The translations under genes were made by a program, and so were the position numbers. Below are positions 24,801-38,736 of a DNA stretch of 64,000 bases, in pieces. The notes beneath the pieces were generated by a model, which was not told where the DNA came from, did not search any database, and worked only from the letters and a program-made list of their open reading frames with translations. The stretch comes from Physcomitrium patens (taxonomy: Eukaryota; Streptophyta; Bryopsida; Funariales; Funariaceae). The stretch spans positions 11,300,710 to 11,364,709 of the forward strand of contig NC_037255.1 in NCBI RefSeq assembly GCF_000002425.4, in the 5' to 3' direction. The first letter of the stretch is position 1; each line of letters starts with the position of its first letter.

Positions 24801-27800
24801 TCCTCACCTTCCACTTTAGCAAAACAATCCACAAGCTTGTACCTTTCAATTAATGTCTCCCCTATGATGATTGCCCATGAGTGACATTGGGGTAGAATCT
24901 TTCATTTCCTTCAATATTTGAATATTTTGGGAAGAAGAGCATGAACTATGGACTGTGGTGCATGTGGTAAGTGATTCTATCATGACACATGTGAATCCCT
25001 GTTAAATTCTTGGTGCTGTTGGTGACTTCCATATTGCTTGTGTTTTTTCTAGTGCACATCAAGTGTGTATCATCAGTTTAAAAACAAAGTGTATTCATTC
25101 AACCTCATTGCCCATGGACTTGCAAACTTAGAAAGCAACATGGCATTCCGAAAGATTTTGGATTTATGCAAATTCTTGAGTTATATTAACATCCATTACA
25201 AATGCTAGAAGCTAAAAAAGAAACAATGTGTAACTCATTTTCTTGCTTCCTTTAACTTGTGATATCTGAATTTGTTAGGAGCAAGCAGTTTGTCCTCTCA
25301 CAACAGTCACAATCATGGTTGGGTTGAAGTTAGCACATAGATATCACACTTACCCAAAAAGAGAATGAGACAAGTGTCCAAGCAAGACAAAGACAAAATA
25401 TATGCTATTCTTAGACCTGTAGCTTGTTTTTAACTGGCCCATGTTTGGCCATCAGAGGCTGTGGTGTTTGTTTGACTAATGCCACTCACTCACAGTCAGC
25501 AGTGAGGATTTCATGTGTGCTACCTGTCCCTTTGACAGTATTGTGAGCAAGGAGACTTGGTATACAGACTGCAATGAGCAGGGTAATGGAAGAGGGTAAA
25601 TCTGTTTTCGGAGGGTTTTTGTTTTTGTTGCTGTTTTTAGTTTCAATATTATATTATTTCCTACCATTTTCCCTTTCCCATCCAGGCTCAGAGGGGAATG
25701 TAAAACTTAATGCCCAAGAAGATGAGACATAGTTTTTCTAACTTGTGATGTATTGTGATTGCAACCTGATGGGACATATGTGCTCTAAACCTTTTCTCCT
25801 GTTCCATCATTCACAAAGGTTGCCAAAGCATAGCTATCAGTTTTCCAAAGGCTTCACAGCTTCTTTCAAAACCATGTGTCTAAGGCTCCAATTCTGACCA
25901 AACCTGACATGCATATGTTATTCTGCAAGCTTCAGTTGGCAAGGTCACCTTTTAATCACAACATTTTCTCACCCCATTACACACTCAAATATAAACAGTA
26001 AAATAAGAATGTGCGATATTTATTATGTCTCACATCCATGCATATTCGTATAATGCACATAGTCAACTTACATATTTCATATAGTTCTTATAAACCATAG
26101 TAATAAATCTTGCTGAAAGTTAATACACCTTTGTAGCAAAGAAAGTAACTATATTATATAAGTAAGGTTCATGCATTGGTGGCATCCTTTTCTGTTGATC
26201 TCCATCACCCATTCAGCCATAAATATTTTTGATTACGTGGTAGGCAATAATTGCAGTGTTACAATCATTTATTTATTTCAAGTTTTAAAGGGCAATTGTT
26301 GTTATCTTTAGGCATTTAATTTTGGGCTCACACTACAAGCACACCACAAATTGGTATATGCACACCCAAAAAAATAGAGGCTTCTAATTGGTTGGTTTGC
26401 TAAAACAACCAGAAATTGCAAAAGGTTAGGGGGACAAAACTGGGAGTTGCACCAAGACTAAGGATAAGAGTTAGGGACAACACCAAGATGGGGATGGCAA
26501 TTGGGAATGGCACAAGAACAAGGAAGTGGGAGAGGAGGTTTAGGACTTGCGCCAGTATTAGAAAGAAGATGCCACAAAGCAGGCCTTAGGTGTGTGTATA
26601 GCAATTTGGGGTCCGTTTATAGCATGATTTTTCATTTATTTATTTATTTCTTTATTTATTTTCCTCTCTCTCTGCTTTCGTCACAAAAATATTATTTTTA
26701 GCTCAAATTTTCATATCATTTGATAGAATTTCTTGAGTTCTCAGATGGCAGCTTCCATTTAAAAAGAAAAATAAAGAGGTGTAATTAGGGTTAACACTTG
26801 TTTCTTTTATTGCATTATTATAGATGATAAGGATTTTCTTTGAAATGGTTTATGTGAGTGGCTTTGCTGCAAGTGATCTGCAAATATTTGTATACATCAC
26901 TTATCATGTCCAGTGTTAGCTAGTTAATGCACATTCAAAAATATTGTTAGAGTTTTTATTTTTTTAGTCTAAAATCTTCAACTACTTCCTATGGTATTGT
27001 ATTGTAATTTGTTTGCCTCCCTCCTTCTTTGTTCATTTATACAGTTATTTTATTTTTAGTGTCTGTGGGCATTTCTGCTACCAAACAAAGTGTGTTTGTG
27101 ATGGGCATCAATAACTCTTGGTCAGGGGCATGCGAGTGGTCAGCAGTCAATTCCTTCTGTGCCCAACAATCCATTCTTTGCAAACACCACTTGATTCTTT
27201 GGAGACTGAAGGTATATTGACGCAAGTACCAAATACAGTAGCCACAAAGAAGCCAATATTTATAATGTCTGGTGAAGAGAGTTTGAGTTGATTGGACCCT
27301 GATGTTTATCCTTGATCATGCATTAAGCTGACATGTGTACATATGTGTTGACATATATGTATATATATGTTTCCTCAGAATAGAATTGGTGTGTCATAGA
27401 CGGCTTATTAAGTGGAAAGAGCATGTAACAAAGAAGAGAAGTAGATATAAATCCTTGTGCTAGTATTAAGATAGTTGAAAGCATGAATTTTCAAAGGTGG
27501 AATGATCCAATTATAGTGCAACATGACATATAACAGCCAGAAGTCATTTGCACTATAGACCCAGAATTTGTAACTTTTGTTTGTGTGATATCTTATACAC
27601 TGGAGAAACTTGTAAAAGAAGTTCAGATTGAAAATGTGTTCAGAAATCATGGAGAAGATAGCCAACTTGACACATCCCCAACAGAAGATTCAAAACACAT
27701 TGTTTCAACATGCTATGAAGTCGCAGTTGCTGACAAGTGATCCTGTAGAATGCACAAGTATTCTCACATCAGGTTGAAATAGTTTAATGTTTAAGAAATA

Positions 27801-30300
27801 AGAAATGTGAAAACAATAAATAAGAGGCCCTAGCAAGCCCTACACTAAAAACATCCTGAAGTGTGATACAATGGAAACATATGCCCTGCACCCTAATGGA
27901 TGCCTGGAGATCTATTTCACATGTGCCAATGTTCAGAGCATGTGATTATATTCCAATGTGTTGTGTAATCTTGTCAAGGCTGACATGAACAATCTCGGAA
28001 ATAATAGCTCAGTGTTGCAGCATCATCAAAATCTACCAATTCCTCTTTCAGCATTAGTGGGGGTTGTACTGTTAAACTAGCCTCCTGATACAAATTGGAC
28101 AACTAAGACACATAACATAGAATCCTCTGTTCAAAGCCTGAACTACCATTCAACCTCTTGGGATCTTGTTTTAAGATCTCATTGTGTTATAAGCCTGCTG
28201 GTGCTCACATCACTCAATAATGATATCATTTCAGTCTTCAAAAACATACAGGTGCTTTAGAAAAAAAACAGTCACAGTCACAGTCACAGTCAATTACTTT
28301 TCTATCTTATTTTTCCCTGCATAGACCACCAGAGTGGATATTGGAACAAGACAAAAGGAAAAATGTGTATTCAGAGCAGAAGTAATCCTGCCTCTCCTAG
28401 TCATTTTGGAGAAAGCAAGACAAAGATATTACTTCAACACAAAAGAACAAAGACATGAATAGTATGATTTGCATCCTGTACTGTAAGAAAATTTAACTCG
28501 TAATGGATAACCACAGCAGACCAATTAATAACCTCCAGAAAAGTTTCCATTTGACGTAGGATTTGTTGCAGTTATTGAGGAGGTCTAAAATTCCAATGCT
28601 GTGTCCAGGATCTCCCAAATAGAAGAAACAAACAAACCAGACATGGACACATGAGCAACCCTCCAGAAGCAACACTCGTTTTCTGCACAGCCTCATCATT
28701 CCAATGCTAGTTACTCAGCACCACTTGAGGAGTTTTTACCACAAGAAGAAAACAACTGCAATGGTTGATGCTGGGAACTATGAGCACTCCCCAAGGCACC
28801 TTGGAGAAGCTCAATGGGAGTGAGAGGAACATGAGGAATAGCTCATTCGATCAAACACTGAGCAGGCCATGATCATTTCATAAACCTTTTCCAATTCTGT
28901 GACTCATAATTTCATAAATCCTACTTTTATGAAATATTATTGATGCTCACATATAATATATATAAAAAAACAAAAAAAAAAAACAAAAGCAGAAAGTGGA
29001 AAAGTGGGAAAAGCATTAAATAGTATGATCTGCAGAGTGCATTATAGTTCTCAACCTTATATTCAAAATCAAACCAGAAAACGATTTAAGCAACAATGTT
29101 CCGCTAAATATACATCTCATTCAAAAAGTTGAATACAGTCTTGAAGTATATTATTTATTCCTATTCAAAGAAAGATTTGTCACATTTATTACAATACAGT
29201 TACAACGCAAGCCATATTGAATCAAGCAAAAAACTATGTGAGGATATGCAGAAACTTTGTCTTGTATGAGACATGGAGGCATGGATTTGAGAAGAATCCA
29301 CCTTTTATGGAATGTGGTGTGTTGGAGTGTGCAAGTGATTCTAAAGCATGAACTGACAACAGTGGTGAGGGCCAGCTTGGCAGCCAAGCTGGCGTCTGCC
29401 CAACTGACACTTTTGGCAGAGATTCGTCCAGAGTCTGGTCCACCACGATTGCGCACCTGTGTGAGTTAGTGGTTTTACCCTTGAATGTCTACCAAACCCT
29501 GATGAGGCCTAGGCCCTAGAAGGGACCCAAAACAAAAAGCCCATATCTGGGATTAGGGCTCCATCAGAGTCGCACTGAATGGATTCCATTTCTAAACTTT
29601 GCCTTTCTGGTGAAAAGTTTTTTTTTTGAAAAGTTGCCTTTGCAAGTGTCATTTTTGGTATTACTACAACTTCCACTTACAAGTTTGATAAAATGGCACC
29701 CAACAGCAATCCAGTGTTGTGAGAAAGAGGGGTCTCAATTTTCAGTAACAAACACAGGAAATGAAGGATTGCTGAACTGGATGAAGCTGGGCACAAACAA
29801 AGGAGGACCATAGCTAGAAGGACAAGATTCTTTCAGCCTTGATTCTCATACATGGAGAGAGTACCATAGAACCTGTGACTTGATTTGAAAGGTTGCTGAT
29901 TGTTGTGGTACTTTTACCCATTTTGAAGAGCATAAATTTGCATGTATCTTGTGAGGTCCTTTCACTTGTGTAATTGCAGGGTAAGTGACTGGTTAATTAA
30001 CAAGTTCTTCTCTAGCAGGACAATTTTTACATCAATTAGCACCCTAAATACTTTTGGGTATTTCAATATACCCCCCACCCCACCCACACACATATATGAT
30101 TTATTACAAGATCTTGGAAAATAATTGCATTCTACATCTTTCCAGCCTCACTGTGTCAATTAGTGTGGCTTATTACAATTTTGTTTTTGTTTTGTCATGG
30201 TCTTGTGTAACAAGGTACATCAATTATCATGTCCATAAATGGTACCATTATGTATATGGTTGTGGAAGATGATCTCTATGACCACGTTTAATTTCTGATG
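18850..30300. other. CpG-poor intergenic DNA, no gene recognised
   Basis: About 11 kb of moderate-GC sequence with very few CG dinucleotides but ordinary CAG/CTG frequency. All open frames are short, not conserved in appearance and unsupported by splice context. Landmarks are a G13 run (18866-18878), an (AAT)n run near 20337-20361, a (TA)n microsatellite at 23518-23538, four CAGTCA copies at about 28269-28292 and a 10-bp palindrome with a 3-nt loop at 29371-29393. I see no tRNA, rRNA or transposon protein. Confidence 0.5.
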
Positions 30301-30385
30301 CTGCTGGACACCTTGCAAGTCTTTATTACAGGTCATTTTTAATCCTTTCTTCCAATTCTTCTCACAAGCCTTTTGTTTTGTTTTG

Positions 30386-30389
<4 letters not shown>

Positions 30390-30427
<38 letters not shown>
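30390..30427. repeat. (AT)n(AC)n microsatellite
   Basis: About 14 AT units run directly into AC units. It makes the apparent reading frame across this area low-complexity (YIYIYI), so that frame is not a gene. Confidence 0.9.
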
Positions 30428-30621
30428 TTTTATTCATTTTTTTTATATATGTAATTCTGAAAATAAGACTTATCACACACCATCTTTTAAATCTTTCATC
30501 CAAGTCTCCTCACAAGTTCTTTGCTGGATTTATTTCTTAATTTTACTATCTCTCTATAAGTCCTCCTCTGAGATTTATTACATTTTTTCAAACAAATTCC
30601 AAGTCCTTTTACAAGTCTGCC

Positions 30622-31130
30622 TTTTTCTCAAGTCTTCCTCCACCTCTTTGCCAATGTCTTCATGCAAATGTCTTCCCCTAATGTCTTGCAAGACCTCTCG
30701 TGTGACTTTCATAAGGGTTTTCCAAGACCACCTGAGTACTGGGGTGGTCATCTTGAAAATGTTGACTCATGTCCATAAAAGAAGCACAGGTTTTCCCAAG
30801 TCTCCCTCCAACTCTTTGCCAAGTTTCCATCTTAATCTCTTTCCCAAACAACTTGCAAGTCTTCTAATAGGGCTTCCATTAAGGTCTTTCAGGACTATCT
30901 TACCAATAAAGTGGGGTCATCTTGTGAGTGCTCACTCACATCCATGTTTAGGTGTAGATGTTTTTCCAAGACTCCTTCCAGCTAATATCCCAAGTCTTCA
31001 TCTAAATGTCTTCCCCAAATGACTTGCAAGTCTTCTCATGGGCCTTTCATGAAGGTTTTACAAGACCACCTTAGTACTAGAGTGTAGTCATCTTGTGAAC
31101 ATTGACTCATGTCCATGTTAAGAAGGAAAG
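30622..31130. repeat. Three diverged tandem units of about 169 bp
   Basis: Units begin at about 30622, 30791 and 30961. Each opens with TTTTYCCAAG-CT-CYTCC, continues with a TCTTC-CC-AA--ACTTGCAAG block, then GGTCATCTTG-like sequence, and closes with CTCA-(A/G)TCCATG. Spacing is 169 and 170 bp. Weaker echoes (CTTGCAAGTC, CTTCCAA--CTTCTCACAAG) at 30310-30370 and 30480-30520 suggest the array once began earlier. The 211-codon frame crossing it is an artefact of the repeat. Confidence 0.75.
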
Positions 31131-31134
31131 AGGG

Positions 31135-32597
31135 GGGAGGCCTACTGTTGTCTGGTCCAAGATTATTCTTCAGGAAGCTCATGGAGACTCAAGTGAAGGT
31201 ATCACAGCTCTTGCCAGCATAAAAACCGATCACATACGACTATGTGGAACCCGCGATAATGGGACTTGGTAGAACAAGTTCACCAATGTGTGACAAAGTT
31301 ACTAAGCAAATCTGTCATTGAATCCTCATGGTATGTGATTACAAAAATGAGGGCATAGGTATGAACTTCTGTTGTGAAGCCATTGTCGGCAACTGGAGCT
31401 TCAAATGAAAAAACAAGTAAAAAAGAAATAGGAAAGAAAGGAAAGAAAATCAACATATCCTATTCATTGTAACAATAGGAAAAGTTGTGTAGGTTTGGCC
31501 ATTTATTTACTCTCAACAATTTCATCAATTTCATGTTTGCTGCTCTTACATTGACACACATATTGCTCTAAAACTGTGAAATTCATGATCTAATTATAAC
31601 AAAGGATGTCCTTCAAGAGTTCAAGTTATATTTATATGTTTAATTATTTATTTTAAAAGAAACATACAAAATTCTAACTTCAAAATAAGAAATAGCAATC
31701 CAGGATACTTGCTGCGCTGTTATCAGATACATAGAGCCCCTTTAGCCTGAGGCAAAGACTTGTCTCCACACACAGAGTCCAATTGAGTGTGATTTGCAGT
31801 TGAATGTAATGGCCACCCTCAACAGATGCCTATCTCCACTTGTGGGTGAGAGGGAATAGAAACTGGTCCACCAGGACAGGTAGGAGAAATATATAATAAT
31901 ACATGGAATAATAATAATAAAAATATATAATGAAAAGAATAAGAGCTCCCTTATCCAACTGTGACATGATTGATGGGAGAGATAGAGAGTGTGGGTGGGT
32001 GTGGGTGTGGGTGCAGAGCAGCAGCTTAGTCTCCAGGCTTCATATAATGCACCATGCACATTGTTCTAAGGTTCCTGCACATGAAAAGTGAGGAGTCAAC
32101 CATCAGTGAGTGCATCTGTGCATGATAGATAACCAAAGAGCATAAACAAGGTGGCCCCCCAAGTAGAGAGAATAAAAATGATAGAGAGGAGATTGACATG
32201 TTGACATGACTACTTTTCCTCCTGCCCACACTTGAAGTAGCTTCCTCCTGTTGAAGCCCCCAAATAATGGCACACAAGGCCCATGCCTTACTTCTTCTCT
32301 CAAGGAAGGGCCACAAACTCAGAATAAGGGGTGGAATATTAAAAAATTTGAGAACCCGCGTGTTGAATGAAATGTCAAGGGATTGCCTCCATGTTGGCCT
32401 ATACTTCAAACCATCAGTTGAGGGTATTAGAGAGTTGTTGATATAAGTGTTGTGCATTGTGCCTCTAGTCTGTAGCATGTTAGTTTCCTTGGTGTATGCA
32501 AAAAAATGACTAGGGGTATCCTCTAAAAATTGCCCTTTGTTGTAATCTCCCACCTCCTGTTCTGTATTTGAACTTTTTACCACTTTGCAACTGATGC

Positions 32598-32631
<34 letters not shown>

Positions 32632-32772
32632 TAAAATTGTACTTTGCTTTATAATCTTTAGGCTGCAAGATATTATCTAGTTACTAGAAAATCCAAAGAA
32701 TGCCTAATGTTGTTAAATTACTTGTGCATTTTGCTTGTGAAAGTGTTTGGTTCCAATCATTTGTGTGTATGG

Positions 32773-32804
<32 letters not shown>

Positions 32805-32926
32805 AAAAAGGAGAAGAAAGTTGTTGAATGAAACAAATAATATGCTGAATACATGTTGTTGTTGTTGTTCCACACATGTTGAATACAAATAATATGCAAT
32901 GCACATTTTCCAAAACATATTCACAC

Positions 32927-32980
<54 letters not shown>

Positions 32981-34760
32981 TCATGCAAATCAGTGTGCTT
33001 TATGAATGTCTAGAGCATGTGTGGCTCATTTTTGGCAACAACATGTTTTAGCAACAACATGTTTGTGTTGTACCTATGCATATAGATTTTTACCCTTAAT
33101 TATACCAAAAAATAAATAATAATAATAAATAATAAAATAGTACCCTACCATTTTGAAGTTGTGTTAATGTAGGACATGAATTCTAATGCTACTGAATCAT
33201 GATACCTGACACATGGCTGCTCTATAGAATCCTGGTGACTAAACTCTTCAAAGCATGAAAGCTGTGGTGCACTTTGAAAAGGGTTCAGCTTCAATTCTGG
33301 TGTTGCCTAAGTTATAAATAAGATTTACTTCCGGGCATGTAATTAAAAAAAATAGGAGTTTAAATACAAAACAGACAATGTCTGTCACAATACTTGCTCA
33401 TCCTGATCTAAGCACCACAGTGCAAGAGTATTGGTATCCAAAGCTCTGGTAAAATGGGAAAACATGTCAGACCATGGCTTCCCCACACACACTCTCTATC
33501 TCTCTCTCTTTCTGCATTTGAGTTTTGCACCAAAGCCTAAACCCCAGTTAAACTGGAAACCCTAAACCTAACCCCAACCCTAACCAAATTATCAGCAAGC
33601 AAGAAAGATCTATGGACTTAACAAACAACCCAAATTTAGACTTAGATATCTTGCAATTAGAGGCGGGCAATCATAATGGGCAGCCTGAATCATTTGATGA
33701 GGAACTGGTCTTCATTGGCATTTTGGAAAGGTCTGAGGCATGAGAGGTGAACATCAAAAGAGGGGCAAGTGAGGGAAGGGGATTCTGATTATAGAACAGT
33801 CCCCCTACAATTTCTCCAAGACAATAGAGTATTATTTTCCTGAGGTGCCTGATTGATGGTAATCATCCAGAATATAGTGCTCAGCACCTCTTCATGCCTT
33901 CTTTGACCCCCCCCCCCCCAATCGACCCTCCCATGAATCTCATGAGGTTGATTGCTCCCCAATTCTAAAACAGGGGTCAAGGACCAAGTCTTTGGCTTCT
34001 CCTTTGTGAATGATGGGCAGGGCTCCTATTTCATGAGGAACTGTGCCACACTGGTTAGAAAAAAAATTAAGCAGTGCATGTCTTGTGGTGCACAGTCAAA
34101 CCCCACACTCCCCCTCCTTTTGCACCAATCACATGAGCGCACTTATTAGGTTCCTTGCTCATGCTTTTTGCTAGAACTAAAAGCTCCTCACTTTTTCTGT
34201 AACTATGTTGATGGCAGTAATATTTCTAGTACTAATTTACTTTGAAAATTGTGTAATTGCTATTCTTCTTCTGATATTGATAATGAGAATAAATGAGAAC
34301 TGTTTCATGAAAGCATAAAACACATTTAAAAAAGATTGTGTCAATTAATTGATTTAGTGCTCTATTGCAAATTGGTAAAAATATACGCCTCTTATTTTCT
34401 TATTTTCATTCAGAAACATGTGACTGTAGAGTCTTCTCAATCACATTTTAAGTGAGTTTTATCATTTTTTAAAAAATTATAAATTATTTTAGTATGTTCA
34501 ACTCAAATTCAGTGTTTCATTTACTTATCTAGCAAGTTTTAAATAGTAATGCTGTATCCAAATTCTACACGGTAAGGTAAATTAGTTGTAAGTATATTCT
34601 TCTATTTGCAAACAGTGCCGTTGTCGTTGCAGTCATGAGGATGTTCAAAAGTTTATTCATACACTTGAGCTATATATTACTGTGTGGTCAGTGTTAAAAC
34701 TAATTCTTGGGTTCAAAAGTTTGAAATAATATATTTCCAATTACACACATGGTTCTGTTC
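31135..34760. other. CpG-poor intergenic DNA with microsatellites
   Basis: No gene recognised. Holds (TA)n runs at 32603-32628 and 32773-32800, a compound (TA)n(GA)n run at 32926-32977, a short telomere-like stretch at about 33556-33586 and a C13 run at 33907-33919. Apparent proteins here are translations of simple repeats or isolated short frames. Confidence 0.5.
32926..32977. repeat. Compound (TA)n(GA)n microsatellite
   Basis: About 8 TA units pass directly into about 17 GA units. The same compound structure recurs at 48389-48424. Confidence 0.9.
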
Positions 34761-34779
34761 TTAAAAAAGGAACGAAAAA

Positions 34780-35455
34780 TAACCGCATTCCACATTCGAA
34801 TGAACGAACAAACGAGTGGGTGTATGGGTGAATGAAATGAAGCATGTGTAAAAGTTCGTTCGTTTAGAGGATGAACGACACAGAATGACTCCACCGAGCA
34901 ACGTCGGCGAAGATATCTTTCCATTCAGTGAAGCAAGTTTAAGAAATCCAGGAGCTGCGTCCAATGCCGCGAGGCGTAAAAATACGATGGGAGAAAAACT
35001 GCAACCCGACCGTCTAAAGCCACTCAAATACCCCCCCCCCCCACCCATGGATTTTTAAGGTCGTTGAACATCGGAGGCCGCAGAAGACAAGGGATTGTAG
35101 AAATTGGAGCGTGGATTCCAGGCGATTGTGTCGGATCGGTGCCAGGGAATTTAAGCAAAAGCCATCTACATAATATAGGATGCCCCCCATTCCCAGCTCA
35201 GATTTCTTCGTAGCGGTGTGGTGGTAAAATCTCTGAAAGCGCAGGAAAGACATGGATGTGTCCGGAGGGAGGTCTCATTGGGCACCGGACTTATAATATC
35301 ACGGAGCCGACCCTTTTGGGCAATCACGCCGAATCTATCGTGTGTTATTATTTTCTGGGTCTAATTAGCTGACGCGGTTTGAGCTTTGCCGCCCGTGAAC
35401 GCACCGACAGAGCGCACACCACTCGCGAGCCCGCATTTGTATTCGTACCGTGTCT
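34780..35455. other. CpG island with a short open frame, unassigned
   Basis: CG dinucleotides are dense here, while they are nearly absent for 15 kb on the left. On the + strand an ATG at 34885 opens 57 codons to a TAA at 35056-35058. The frame runs through a C12 tract (35031-35042) coding for prolines. Just upstream, a five-codon frame (ATG 34871) ends in TGA overlapping this ATG. On the - strand, frames at 35014-35253 and 34761-35048 are also open. No family is recognised. An unmethylated promoter or a small unannotated gene is possible. Confidence 0.3.
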
Positions 35456-35479
35456 CCCTTTTTGTTTTTTGTTTGTTTT

Positions 35480-38400
35480 TATAAATACCATGTCTACTAT
35501 GTGTGATGTACAAGTGGCAACTTGTAAGGGTGGGTGGAGTGGGCGTGTGCATATGTATGCTCTGCTTCCATTTGTTCTCCATAGCTGTTACGATACCCAC
35601 TTTGAGGTCTCGTTGGTTGCCACTCATGGAAAGGCTGTTTGTTTTGATCATATACCGCTTTTGATTTTGCCTATTTCATTGCATTATTTGTGCCTTTTTG
35701 AAAGGCAAAGAAGCATTCTTTTTTCTCCTGTTATTTCAAAACAGATGACATTCTTCAACTCTCCTGTGTTTGTATATGTGTGTGTACATGAATATATATA
35801 TATATATATATATATAATCGAGATGAATGAGGTTTACATGTACACACATTTCCTTGCTTGATGCAGCAAAATAGGTACCCAATTAGTACTTAATACTAGA
35901 TGAACGAAGAATTCAAATGGCTCCTCGCACCAAAACATTTTTACTATTTCTTAAATCTGTAACCCTATCTAATTGCTTATATATTAAGAAAATTCTAACC
36001 TTTACCTTTAAACCACGCATATTTTAGGAACTTTCAACAATTGGCTGCTAGTCAGAGAGCTGCTCAAAAAATTTGAAGCAGCTACTCAACATCTGTGTCT
36101 ACAAACACTTGTGATGAATGACAGATGAAGTAGAAATGTAAGAGGGCAAGCCTGGCACCTGTTTTACAAAATCAGCTTGAAACAGGGGAAGTTGTTCTGT
36201 GTACCCAATTGACTTCTGAGTCAATGAGAATCCCTAGAAAGGCCTGTTTGGAGGGGGCCACCATGGACCCCATTCAAGGGGAGGAAGTGAAGGGAAGGAA
36301 GGAATCAAAGTTGTGGTGGAATTTTATTCTTTTAGTCTCTCTCTCTTTCTCTCTCCACTTCAAGCTTGTGCTGAGCCCACAACACCACTCCACAAAATAG
36401 ACAACATTGAGCTCTTGAGGAAAGTTGATGTGAGTGTGTGCATGATTGGCAATGCCCTCATTGAGTAGTGATGGTCGTAGCTTGACCTCCTCATGGATGC
36501 TTCTAAAGCAGAGCCAATGAAAAAGAAATGGGATATTGGGTCCCAATGCTATGTGTGCCAAAATGCTCCAATGCTCATTGTTCTTGTGGCCGGCGGCATT
36601 TTTTTTCAAAAAGGTGTGAACAGAAGATTCTTGGAATGAACTGCATTATGTTGCTTGGGTTCAGTGTGGGTTGAAACATATGAAAAAAAAAATGAACCAC
36701 TGATTTGCCTCTGTTTGGTGCTGATTTAGCACATGGAAAACCTATTTCTCTTAGAATTTTTATGCTGTGAGTGGTGTCCTCAAACAGCCACAGAGACTTA
36801 AGGTTGAGAGAGCATGTGTTAGGAGGCTAAGTGGCAGCTTGTTCTTTGTTATACAAGCTTGAATATATTATACTTAACTGTAATGCATAAGGCTTTATCA
36901 CATAGTGTTTAGATGGAACCAATCTAGGATCTCCATCCATTGGCTTTTTCTTCCCATAATTGGTGACCCATTTGCAAGACGATGAAGTGAACTCTAAGCA
37001 ACACATCTCTTTGTCCCCAACTATCTCATTCATTGCAAAAAGGGGGCTCTCCACTTTGTGACTTTATTTTCAAAGTGCAAGGTTCTATCACCCCATGTCA
37101 CAACACTGTTTTGTACATTTGGCCCCATGGTGACCCCCCTTGTGGTTGGGAAATGAAATCCTTTCCCACAAAGTCTATGTTCTGGCCAAAATGATTGATG
37201 GTGGGTCACCAAAATCTTTTTGATGGCATTTCTTACCTACTTTATTTATTTATATCTTTTTAATGTCTGTTTTTTCCCCTCTTCTTTTGATATATCCATT
37301 TCAATTCAAGCAATCTTGTGCTGCATTCTTGCTTCTTCCAAAGTCTTGTGTTCATGACTTTAGAGTGAATGGCCATGTTGTACTGCAAATGAGAAACTGT
37401 GTAGGACTTGGCCACAAAGCAAAGGTATGGACCCATGCAGATCCCAATAGGAGACATCCATTATCATCCAGATATTCATCCATTCGTTCATGTTCAATAC
37501 CAAATATTGGATGAATGATTGATTGTACATGACTTGTGGTCCAGAAAGGGCGACAATGAGCACACAGTTTCATTTGACCAAGGAGGACAGCAAATTCTCA
37601 CTCATCAAAAGAGTTGTGAAGTGGAAGCCCATTTCATGTTTCAATATAGAAGCCAGGGGTGGCCCAAAAGGTCGAAAACAGATGGCATATGGATGAATGT
37701 GATATCAGGGGGGTCTCTGAACAAATGGAAGCAACTTCTAACCCCCTCCCTTTACATTGAAACATGGTAGTCTTAATCTATTTTAAGAGTCAAGTATTGA
37801 TTGTTGCAATATATTATGCTTAATGAACCATTAGTACATTAGAAAAGAAAAAAATTGAACACTGATCATAGACTTCTCAAATTATACCACCTAACCTGAA
37901 AAAAGACAACTCTCAATTGTTGGGGCTTTATCATAAAAAATTACAATGACACTACCATGCAAAATATGTTTGCAATAGTTTGAATTAAAACATCTTCTTC
38001 CTATAAGTGAACCACCTATAGTTTTACACATGGTTCCAACTCCTCACTCTTGAGTGACTTTACACATTAAAAGTCTTAACAAATTATAATAATACTATAC
38101 TCTCCAACAAATACATCACTTCTACCTCACTGTCTTATTTAAAAGGTGCTATGCCATTTTTTACACATGTGGCCATTTTTTACACATGAAAACAGACGTA
38201 AGTATGTCCTGACCAGCTTCATTTACTAAGTTAGATTTCTGTTTTCTGTTTTTGTTTTGTTTTTGTTTTTTTTTCAATTCACTATAACTTTTAGTTCAGA
38301 AACCAGGCTCAGAAGTCAACTACTGAAAACCCAACATTGGCCTTGGAGTTTATTGTTGTTCTTGTTCTCATTATTATTATGATTATTAATATTATTGGTC

Positions 38401-38697
38401 ACCAGTGCCTGCTCACTCCAAAAGTCAACTTCTTCTATGCTTTTGCTTATATTATTTAATTTGTGTCTGTATTTTGTTCACTAGGGTTGTCTGAGGGAAG
38501 ATTATAGGGGAAAGTCTTAAACCATAAAATGGATGGAAATGAGACAACAAACAAGGTTTTGTATGTAGTGAAGAGCTGATTGGGCATCAACAAGTTGGCT
38601 AACTGTTCCAACATTCTGCTGCTCTCATCAACAAACAACCAGTTTCTTTCTCTGTTTTATTTGATTTGGAGAACTAATACAATGCTTTGAAAATAAA

Positions 38698-38736
<39 letters not shown>

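Noticed and set aside
29371-29393. Palindrome gccagcttgg/ccaagctggc
   Set aside because: Only 10-bp arms with a 3-nt loop in unannotated DNA; expected by chance at this scale.
30387-31022. A 211-codon open frame on the + strand
   Set aside because: It starts in an (AT)n(AC)n microsatellite and runs through the 169-bp tandem units; composition is repeat-driven and matches no family.
32684-32988. Overlapping - strand frames rich in SLSLSL and YIYIYI
   Set aside because: Direct translations of the (GA)n and (TA)n microsatellites.
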